From Mesorhabditis belari (Eukaryota; Nematoda; Chromadorea; Rhabditida; Rhabditidae), in contig CAUEEP010000932.1 of the NCBI GenBank assembly GCA_958450365.1, positions 1,934,501 to 1,998,500 on the forward strand: DNA of 64,000 bases, in the 5' to 3' direction. Positions 57,376 through 64,000 of the stretch are shown piece by piece. Under the pieces are notes generated by a model. That model was not told the DNA's origin. It saw only the letters and a program-made list of their open reading frames with translations, and did not search any database. A program made the position numbers and the translations under genes. Within the stretch, counting starts at the first letter, position 1, and each line of letters opens with the position of its first letter.

Positions 57376-58407
57376 TTACACAACTTGGTGATCAGAAAAA
57401 ACTTTCCTCAATTCATACCGTGGATTAAAGGTGCCAATTTGATACTGAAAAGCGTGTGGAGGCCGATGAAAGACGAGTCTTTCGTGACCTCCATCCCCAA
57501 CTACTTCCCTCTTAACAAGCGGAATGTGCGCTTGAAGGAAGATAGAAGTGAGTTGCTCGTATCTCCGATCCTCCCTCCTCACTGGATCCTCATAAAGTGT
57601 AATGCGAAGATAAGCATTGAAACGATTGCTCCTCACGAAGAATTTCACACAATCCACGAAACTCTCCCAGTTATCGTGCAATAGTGTGAGCTGCACATTT
57701 TCTTTCATTAACAAAAGCTTCTCTTTGATAAGGTCAAAAGGAAGAAAGTGCAAAGAGAGACACTCACAGAGTGCACAGCGATTCTCCATAAATCGCAGTA
57801 GTTCACGATTAACCTCACCAGAAATGTGACGATTGCCACGTGGAAAAATGATTGTCACCCATTTGTACACTTGGATCGCATTATACATTGAGAGCAGCGA
57901 GCGAGTGGCGCTTGGATCTCTATTGAATATGAAGCGTACGTGTTCCAAAGGCTTTCTCTTATTAAGCGGCAAAAACTTTTGGACATCAAATTTTGGCAAA
58001 TCAAACCCCTTTTCAATACAGCATATTTCCAAATTCGCGAAATGTGCGAGCTTTCGAAAAAGTCGCCCGTGAAGGGAATTCACTCGCACGTCGCCCGTAA
58101 CTCGTCCGCACCTACCCATGTCGCTCATGAAAGAAAGCGAAGAATTATCTTCTTGTGAGATACGGTGATAGGATATATGAATACTAATCACACTTGCCAC
58201 AATCCGTCCGTTGTCCTCATCTATTCTGGCGTCGAACAGCATCACTGCAACCCGTTTGAGATTTGACGAGATTGGCCCGCAGAATAGGACGAAAGAGCGC
58301 AGATCGTGATTCACTTTCAGTGATTGAAGTGCCTCGAACACCTTCAATTTATGCAGAATCCGAGTTTTGAGAAGAGACGGCAAAGAAGGGAAGCTTTGAA
58401 AAGTCAT
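57376..58407 (-). CDS. FBL-21, intact F-box-like family protein (343 aa)
   Basis: Single exon. The frame is open 34 codons further upstream into the 5' flank, but the family ATG at 58407 is chosen. F-box-like MTFQSFPSLPSLLKTRILHK with VFEALQSLKVNHDL. The middle has RIDEDNGRIVASVISIHISY and FMSDMGRCGRVTGDVRVNSL, the defining DVGRYGR-type cassette, shared with FBL-8 and FBL-10. CCIEKGFDLPKFDVQKFLPL is shared with FBL-10 and FBL-23. NRELLRFMENRCALCE has C for W. LLHDNWESFVDCVKFFVRSN and DRRYEQLTSIFLQAHIPLV are typical. VVGDGGHERLVFHRPPHAF has a variant linker. Tail LRKVFSDHQVV, long version. Confidence 0.83.
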   Translation of the reverse strand: MTFQSFPSLPSLLKTRILHKLKVFEALQSLKVNHDLRSFVLFCGPISSNLKRVAVMLFDARIDEDNGRIVASVISIHISYHRISQEDNSSLSFMSDMGRCGRVTGDVRVNSLHGRLFRKLAHFANLEICCIEKGFDLPKFDVQKFLPLNKRKPLEHVRFIFNRDPSATRSLLSMYNAIQVYKWVTIIFPRGNRHISGEVNRELLRFMENRCALCECLSLHFLPFDLIKEKLLLMKENVQLTLLHDNWESFVDCVKFFVRSNRFNAYLRITLYEDPVRREDRRYEQLTSIFLQAHIPLVKREVVGDGGHERLVFHRPPHAFQYQIGTFNPRYELRKVFSDHQVV

Positions 58408-58662
58408 TTTTTTTGTTAGGCAAAAAGTTATGCATTTGGATGATTGGAGAGAATGCTGAAGGGGGAAAATGCCCGAAGCAAAGCGGCGCCAACGTAATTG
58501 GAGTGACATTTTGCCTTAGGTCACATCTGCTCTCGATAAGATAAAATCAATAAGAGTGTGAAAATCACGGGTACCGTCGGTCAATAGCAGAGTCAATAGC
58601 TGAGTTTTCACGCGATCAAGATAGGATATAATGTTTTCATTTAGACATCATTGGATTGAATT
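58408..58662 (-). promoter_or_regulatory. 5' flank of FBL-21
   Basis: Reverse flank with AGCGGCGCCAACGTAATTGG at about 58480, a shortened AGGTCACATCTGCTCTCG region and AAAATCACGGGTACCGTCG. It ends at GACATCATTGGATTG, where FBL-22 begins. Confidence 0.5.
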
Positions 58663-58990
58663 GAAAATGTGCGGCTCACACTATGGCTCGATAATTGGGG
58701 GAATTTCGTGGATTTTCTGGAATTCTTTGGGAGGAGCAATCGTTTCAATCGCATCAAGGTTTGTCTTTTCATTGGATTATATGGGAATCAAGTGAGGAGG
58801 AGGGAGACATACGAGCAACTCACTTCAATCTTCTTTCAAGCTCAGATGCTGTTGGTTGACGAGCAGGAATTTGGCGAGGATCGCGAGATGCTAACTTCGG
58901 CCTCCACACGCTTTTCACTATCGAATTAACAGCGGCTAAAATTCGTATGTCCTACAGAAACTCCTTTATTGATCATCAAGTCGTGTAATT
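58663..58990 (+). pseudogene. FBL-22, C-terminal fragment
   Basis: Starts abruptly with KMCGSHYGS / MRLTLWLDNWGNFVDFLEFF, equivalent to the NWESFVDCVKFF block. It has GRSNRFNRIKVCLFIGLYGN, an insertion compared with relatives, then TYEQLTSIFFQAQMLLV. A slip around GLCTSASTRF (usual FHRPPHAF) changes the frame near 58895, and the remaining tail lies in another frame up to CATCAAGTCGTGTAA. No start or 5' flank. Confidence 0.7.
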
Positions 58991-59353
58991 TCCGGGGGAG
59001 GGGGTACGAATTTAGCCTAATTTCAACCCACTTCTTGATCATCAATTCCAAATTTAAATCACATTTGAATAGCTTAAAAAATGGTCATTCTAAATCTATT
59101 TGAGTTTTTAGAAATTGATTACAAAGAGAGGTCTAAATCATAGGTTGAAGTTAGGTTAATACTGGATACTTCACAAATGCCTTTTTTTTTAAATCATTTA
59201 TCAATCATCAGCAATCAGCAGCCTCTAGGTATGCAAAGAAAAAATTTCTCCATTTTCGATTTGGTAAAGTTTCCATTTTTGTTTTCACGCAGCCATTAGC
59301 CATTAGCAGTCAATTCTCTAAAAAAATCGAGCTGATCTGACTTTTTTTGGAGC
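58991..59353 (-). repeat. Spacer and lone R1 end
   Basis: 58991-59190 holds no recognised gene. 59230-59353 is the reverse R1 terminus: AGCCATTAGCAGTCAATTC, CGAGCTGATCTGACTTTTTT, GGAGCACCCTG. Confidence 0.5.
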
Positions 59354-59381
59354 ACCCTGTATATGGGGGAACCTCATTTGT

Positions 59382-59549
59382 GGAACCTATACAGTGGTTT
59401 GGAATTTTCCCTCACTAATTAATACCAGAGTTAAGCCAGGTCAGACCAAGGAGTCAAGTTAGGACCAGGCCCAAGTCATCAGGGCAAGTCAATTAGAACC
59501 ACCGTGTCTAGGTAGACTTGAGGCGTCTAGCTTACACTGTATAGGTTCC
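59382..59549. mobile_element. 168-bp inverted-repeat element (MITE-like)
   Basis: GGAACCTATACAGTG at 59382-59396 is repeated in reverse as CACTGTATAGGTTCC at 59535-59549. The interior (CCAGAGTTAAGCCAGGTCAG, GTGTCTAGGTAGACTTGAGG) also occurs at 20170-20290, 31270-31400 and 54560-54690, each time next to an R1 end. No reading frame. It may be a separate small element or the outermost part of a compound R1. Confidence 0.5.
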
Positions 59550-59562
59550 CCCTTAGACAGGG

Positions 59563-60180
59563 TGCTCCAAAAAAAGTCAGATCAGCTCGATTTTTAAAAG
59601 AATTGACTGCTAATCGCTAATGGCTGCACGAAATTTCAAATTTTCACTTTTCGAGCCAATGATGAGGCATTTGTGGATGTGAATATGACATAGCCATGAC
59701 ACATAGACTCTTGCTTTATGAATTTTCCTAAGACATAGGATAGTAAGGCCGAGATTTTATTTTCTATTTCTAAAATTGACAATAAGTTTTCCTCTATGCA
59801 AGCCTTTCTCTGTTAAATTTTCCGCTTTAGTAGGTTGAATTGATTAGACTCTAACTTTTGAGGTTTTTATGAATAGTCTTAGGGAGTTTTAGTAAGCTTT
59901 TGAGGTTATTCATTACATGGAAAATTTGATAAAACTTTTTATGGCAACATTCTGTATGAAATTTTACTTCTACAATTCGGGTTTTTTTGAAAAGAGGAGA
60001 CCAAAATCACAAAACTGCACAAGTCGGTCCGAAGGAGGGTCTTGCCATAAAATTAACTGATCGGTAAAAAGGGAAGGCCTATCAATAAAGTGTATAATCA
60101 ATAAAATCAAAATTTGTGGCTATTGGACTAGTTTATTATGCACCACCATGCCCGTGATGTTTCGGGTAAACAATGAGATT
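59563..60180 (+). repeat. Repeat R1
   Basis: AGGGTGCTCCAAAAAAAGTC at the left end, facing the R1 end at 59353 across the MITE-like element. Continues to GATCGGTAAAAAGGGAAGG and CAATAAAATCAAAATTTG. The block with GAGGTACC present in other copies is shortened at about 59945. Confidence 0.6.
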
Positions 60181-61160
60181 TGGGTAAACGACTACTTTCA
60201 ATCATTAATAGTTCTTCAATAAGGGGGCTCGCAATCTGAAGCAACGTTGGAAAGTTGTTATGATAATGATGGTGCTTTTGCTTGGAATAAATTGTTATCG
60301 AAAGAGAATTTGAAAAATGCAAAAAATGTCAAAAAATGCAATTTCTTTTTCATCGACCTAGTAGAGCCTCCTCACACTTTTCACATCACGATACTATCAA
60401 CGATATAAAGCCAACTATTTCGATTCAGTTTTCTGTACTTCTCTTTGCATTTATTCAAAAATCCTCTCCCTGTATCCACATAAAAGTTTTATTTCATTAG
60501 ATATAAAAGTGCGCCCACTTTCTGATCAGCTACGGAGGTGGCTACTGGACACGTTTTAGAGCAGATATCCGTCGGATTACGGTATGCTTTAGGGTCAGAT
60601 ATGGCACAAAGTTCTAAGACTCTAACAAATTATTGTAATTGACCTAATTTCCTAATCAGTAGCCTCGTTGAACTGTTTGGCGCTGAGAAAAACTTGAAAG
60701 ACGGCTATTAACAGATCTGACTGTGGCAGATTGTGGCAGATTTGATTGGATCGGCAAAATAAAGAGAAAAAGAAAGGCAAACGAGTATCAAAGCATGGGA
60801 AAAGAGGCATGCAAAATGCTATGTTGCTCAAAAGTTACTAGATGTTCAAGAAGGCTTCGAAAAACTATCTTGATGAACGTCTTGATGTGGCCACATCGGA
60901 GGGAATTTCAGCACTCAAAGGAAAAAGTATTCAATTAATTGAATTCAGTATTTGCAAATCTTTGATGGTTTTCTCCAGGACTAGCTTAAATTTTGCCCTA
61001 ATCTGACTTACCTGAATCGTCGAAAACTCTTCACGACCAGCGTGTACGAAAAGTTGCGGTTCAAAATGGATCTTTGGGTAAGATTCCAGTCGATCATTTA
61101 AAATCTTCATGTTGTTACATTCATACATGTTAGCTCCCTTGTTTCATTTTTTCAAATTTT
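60181..61160 (+). repeat. R2 and outer FBL repeat, partner of 53.8-54.4 and 3.3-3.7 kb
   Basis: 60195-60480 is R2; 60480-60850 matches 54050-54400 (TACGGAGGTGGCTACTGGAC); 60660-61165 matches 3258-3660 (CTAGATGTTCAAGAAGGCTTC), with an insertion around TCAGTATTTGCAAATCTTTG at 60945-61005. No coding sequence recognised. Confidence 0.6.
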
Positions 61161-61346
61161 GAAATTAACAAACGTGCCCGTGATTTGCCGACTCCTATTG
61201 ATTCTGAGAGCAGATCTGGAATTTTCAGAGAGTAGGCAAAACAGGACTCCAATTACCTTCGTGCTGCTTGCTTTGCTTCGGGCATTTTCCTCGCCCTCAG
61301 CCCTCCAATCATCCAAATACATAATTTTTTGTCTAACAAAAAAAAA
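61161..61346 (+). promoter_or_regulatory. 5' flank of FBL-23
   Basis: CGTGCCCGTGATTTGCCGAC, GAGAGCAGATCTGGAATTTTC (close to FBL-3), ATTACCTTCGTGCTGC in place of the usual ATTACGTTCGCGCTGC, TCGCCCTCAGCCCTCC at about 61296 as possible acceptor, and a run of A before the ATG. Confidence 0.5.
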
Positions 61347-61931
61347 ATGACTTTCCAAAGCTTCCCTTCTTTGCCGTCTCTTCTCAAAACACGGATTCTG
61401 CATAAATTGAAGGTCTTTGAGGCACTTCAATTGCTGCAAGTAAATCACGATCTGCGCTCATTCGTCCTATTTTGCGGGCCAATCTCGTCAAATTTCAAAC
61501 GTGTTCAAGTGTCGTTGTTCAACGCGCAAATAGATGAGGACAACGGACGAATTGTGGCAAGAGCGATTGCAATTTATATGTCATATCCCAATATCTCACA
61601 AGAAGAAAACTTTCAGCTTTCTTTCTGGAGCGACCTGAGTATGTCCGAACGAGGTGTGCGCGTGCGAGTGAATCCCCTTCATGGGCGAGTTTTTCGAAAG
61701 CTCGCACATTTTACGAATTTGGAAGTACACCGTATTGAAAAGGGTTTTGATTTGCCAAAATTTGATGTCCAGAAGTTTTTGCCGCTCAATAATAGAAAGC
61801 CTTTGGAACACGTACACTTCGATTTCAAGAGAGGACCAAGCGTCAGTGGCTCGCTTCTCTCTATGTATAATGCGATCCTAGTGTGCAAAAGCGTGATAAT
61901 CACTTTTCCACCTGGCAATCGAAAATGGTGA
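61347..61931 (+). pseudogene. FBL-23, 3'-truncated family member
   Basis: The first 190 or so codons are open and normal: F-box-like MTFQSFPSLPSLLKTRILHK, VFEALQLLQVNHDL, MSERGVRVRVNPLHGRVFRK, RIEKGFDLPKFDVQKFLPLN, SVSGSLLSMYNAILVCKSV and ITFPPGNR. At about 61921 family sequence stops within the DVSGDV region and KW-stop follows. The C-terminal domain is missing. The sequence it joins is itself an open frame on the same strand (61925-62089). Confidence 0.75.
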
Positions 61932-62089
61932 GCGGTTCTTCTTGTTGTGCCACTTGGCAGAACCCCCGAGAGGCTCGATTGTTTGCATATGGATGGAGAG
62001 ACCATCAGGATTCAAAAGTTAAACTTGTGGTTGACTGTGGCGTGCGTAAAGTGACTGTTGCTGCTTCTTCGAGTTGCTTGGTGTTGTAG
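61925..62089 (+). other. Short unrecognised ORF at the FBL-23 breakpoint (54 aa)
   Basis: MVSGSSCCATWQNPREARLF, AYGWRDHQDSKVKLVVDCGV and RKVTVAASSSCLVL. The composition looks like real protein sequence and differs from the repeats around it, but no family was recognised. It may be a remnant of a host gene or of an element that truncated FBL-23. Confidence 0.3.
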
Positions 62090-62599
62090 CCTCGCCAGCA
62101 GTTCGTGGATCTATAGTGGACCTGTAGTGGACCAGACCTGTAGATCGTGAACTCAAGCTACTTTACAGAATTTTTGGTGCGGCAAGGACAATTTCTCAAT
62201 CAAATCTCTATTTATTGGTCGTGTGTTTGATTTGTTTTTGACTGTTACTAGCAGCTTTGGTTACTAGAATCACGGATCAAATGCAAATTAGAGATGTGTA
62301 TGTGTCCGAGGGTTTCCATTGTGAAACTGAAAACGGGGCACCGAATTTCTTGATTTTCCTTGGGTTTCAGAGTCAAATGCAAGGTAATCGATAACCCAAT
62401 CAAGCTCTAATTTGCAGCATTCGAAAGCCTGAAGTCTCCAATACACGATGATATAAAAGTTATAAATCATTTTCTGGAATTCTCGATTCCTCGATTCCTC
62501 GAAGCTCGATTCTGGAAATTAAAATGACTTTTTTAGATCTATGACTCCGAAAACGTTATGGCTCAAAAGCTTCACAAGGTTTTTCAAGGCATTCCATTG
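62090..62599. other. Intergenic stretch, no gene seen
   Basis: 62095-62150 repeats GTGGACCTGTAG in tandem. 62330-62390 has a GGCACCGAATTTCTTG / TTTTCCTTGGGTTTCAG piece related to 18310 and 45480. 62510-62570 resembles outer FBL 3' flank. No gene recognised. Confidence 0.4.
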
Positions 62600-62890
62600 T
62601 AAAACCGAATCACCTTATTCTGCAATGCTTGGACGGGAGGTTAAATTCGATTGTGATATTACCAATGAAAAAAAATGTAAAACTGTTTATTTTACCCAGT
62701 GATTTTAGCTTTTTAGAATGACAATGTTTCCGAAACATTATTGGACGAAAGCGACTTATCTTCCACAAATGCCGACGAAGAGTTTTTAGAAGAAGACGTT
62801 GGTGAGACGTTGAATATTCCACTGTTTTACCTATGTTTAGATAATCTTGAACCGTGCCCTCACAAGAAATCAATTTTGCATAAGGGGGAA
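62600..62890 (+). mobile_element. DDE integrase C-terminal fragment (copy h)
   Basis: SPYSAMLGREVKFDCDITNE, then an acidic stretch DESDLSSTNADEEFLEEDVG and FYLCLDNLEPCPHKKS, ILHKGEIVKYG. It is nearly the same as copy b at 33.8 kb, but FSKHYWTKAT-type frame differences and a missing acceptor show decay. It abuts the headless FBL-24. Confidence 0.6.
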
Positions 62891-62952
62891 ATTGTCAAAT
62901 ATGGTTGGTGCAAATATGGTTGGTCAAATATGGTTGTTGCAGTCTCGGCCTG

Positions 62953-63919
62953 CATAAATTGAAGGCGCTTGAGGCACTTCAATTGCTGAAAGCAAATCAT
63001 GATCTGCGCTCCTTCGTCTTATTTTGCGGGCCAATCCCGTCAAATTTCAAACATGTTGTAGTGCGGCTGTACAACGCGCAAATAGATGAGGACAACGGAC
63101 GAATTGTGGCAAGTAAGATTGGCATTCATATATGTTATCCCAGTATCTCAAAAGAAAATAACGTTTGGCTTTCTTTCGTGAGCGACCAGAGTATGTCTAG
63201 ACAAGTGTCCGTGCGAGTGAGTCCCCTTCAAGGGCGACTTCTTCGGAAGCTCGCACATTTCTCCAATTTCGAGATACGCTGTTTTGATGAAAACAACACG
63301 AGTTGCGCAACAATTGATGTCAAGAAGTTTTTGCCGCTTAATAAGAGAAAGCCTTTGAACGACGTACACTTCCAATTCAATAGAGATTCAAGCGTCGCTC
63401 GCTCGCTTCTCTCAATGTATAATGCGATCCAAGTGTGCGGAGAGGTGACCATCATTTTACCACGTGGCAATCGTGATGTTACTGGTGACGTTAATAGTGA
63501 AGTTCTGCGATTCATGGAGAATCGCTGGGCGCCCTGTGAGCACCTCTGTTTGGGCCCTCTTCCTTTTGAACTCATCAAAGAAAAGCTTTTGTTAATGAGA
63601 GAAAATGTGCGGCTCGAACTATGGCACGTTAATTGGGAGAGTTTCGTGGATTGTGTGAAATTTTTCGTGAGGAGCAATCGTTTCAACGGTGGTCTTGAGA
63701 TTAGGTTCTGGGGGGATCAAGTGAGGACGGGGGATCTGAGATACGAGCAATTCACTGCTATCTTACTTGAAGCTCACATTCCACTTGTTAAGAATGAAGT
63801 ATTTGGGTTGGATGGAGAAGTGCTTTACTTTTATCGGCCTCCACTTTCAATGTCAAATTAACAGCTCCAACAATTCGTATGAATTAGAGAAATACTGTTT
63901 GTGATCACCAAGTTGTGTA
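62953..63919 (+). pseudogene. FBL-24, family member without its first 19 codons
   Basis: Family homology begins at LHKLKALEALQLLKANHDLR; the ATG and the LP part of the F-box-like segment are replaced by integrase-derived sequence, and no in-frame ATG lies upstream. The rest is open: RQVSVRVSPLQGRLLRKLAHF, TIDVKKFLPLNKRKP, SVARSLLSMYNAIQVCGEVT, NSEVLRFMENRWAPCEHLCL, HVNWESFVDCVKFFVRSN. Four bases are missing at about 63854 (CCTCCACTTTCAATG), so the frame stops early at YRPPLSMSN; the usual tail continues in another frame to GTGTAA. The ACTATTGCAG-like TTGCAG at 62941 could act as splice acceptor, so a chimeric transcript cannot be ruled out. Confidence 0.7.
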
Positions 63920-64000
63920 ATTTCATGATTAGTGTCTCATTTTCTTAAGTTTCAAATTTAAGCCTTTTCTGATCCTCTTACGATTTAACATTTAGATTAG
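63920..64000 (+). repeat. 3' flank of FBL-24 running off the window
   Basis: TTTCATGATTAGTGTCTC, CTCTTACGATTTAACATTTAG; the type B flank up to just before the polyadenylation region. Confidence 0.6.

Noticed and set aside
499..64000. Regularly repeated units as a CRISPR-like or bacterial array
   Set aside because: The units are kilobase-sized genes with introns in neighbouring elements and eukaryotic signals; there are no short direct repeats with spacers.

Overview
The window looks like a gene-poor, repeat-rich stretch of a nematode chromosome, most likely a rhabditid of the Caenorhabditis type. This rests on AT-rich sequence with many TACGGTAG/CTACCGTA motifs, very short introns (43-48 bp) with TTTTTAG/TTTTCAG acceptors, and Tc1- and mariner-type transposons. 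No rRNA, tRNA, CRISPR array or bacterial-type operon was seen.

The dominant content is one gene family, here called FBL (F-box-like), present at about 24 places on both strands. Ten copies are uninterrupted single-exon reading frames of 323-345 codons: FBL-3, 5, 7, 9, 11, 13, 15, 17, 18 and 21. The other fourteen are broken or partial. Layout of a protein: an F-box-like N-terminus (about residues 5-40), a variable middle (about 45-115), a conserved block around HGRLFRKLAHF (about 112-130), a block around KFDVQKFLPLNKRKP (about 145-165), LLSMYNAIQVC (about 180-192), NREVLRFMENRWALCE (about 210-226), and a C-terminal stretch (about 232-285) whose pattern resembles the nematode F-box-associated domain type 2. 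If that reading is right, the proteins are substrate adaptors of SCF ubiquitin ligases; this is inference, and no ligand or partner can be named.

Each copy sits in a larger repeated unit. Upstream is a conserved flank of 150-250 bp with the GTTCGCGC motif and a YTTYAG-like site about 60 bp before the start. Downstream is a conserved flank of 250-600 bp with AATAAA inside GACGAATAAAT and two TTACACTAT motifs. Flanks also occur without a gene, and copies are joined, inverted and cut by deletions. Exchanged segments between copies point to gene conversion and unequal recombination.

Between the units lie transposon remains: two mariner elements with perfect terminal repeats and TA duplications (16203-17461, 55066-56332), one long-terminal-repeat Tc1-like element (28882-30528), Tc1/mariner fragments, two truncated Tc elements of other families (1762-2480, 48968-49611), eight scraps of an intron-bearing DDE integrase, three fragments of an unrecognised retroelement-like ORF, and several non-autonomous repeats. 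Every transposase seen is damaged.

Region by region: 0-13 kb FBL-1 to FBL-6 with Tc and mariner scraps; 13-28 kb FBL-7 to FBL-10 with the first mariner, a Tc1 fragment, the GC-richer ORF at 22.2-23.1 kb and a large duplication; 28-31 kb the Tc1-like element and an inverted repeat; 31-43 kb FBL-11 to FBL-15 with integrase scraps; 43-45.5 kb an integrase-rich stretch; 45.9-52.5 kb FBL-16 to FBL-19; 52.6-56.3 kb repeats and the second mariner; 57-64 kb FBL-20 to FBL-24.
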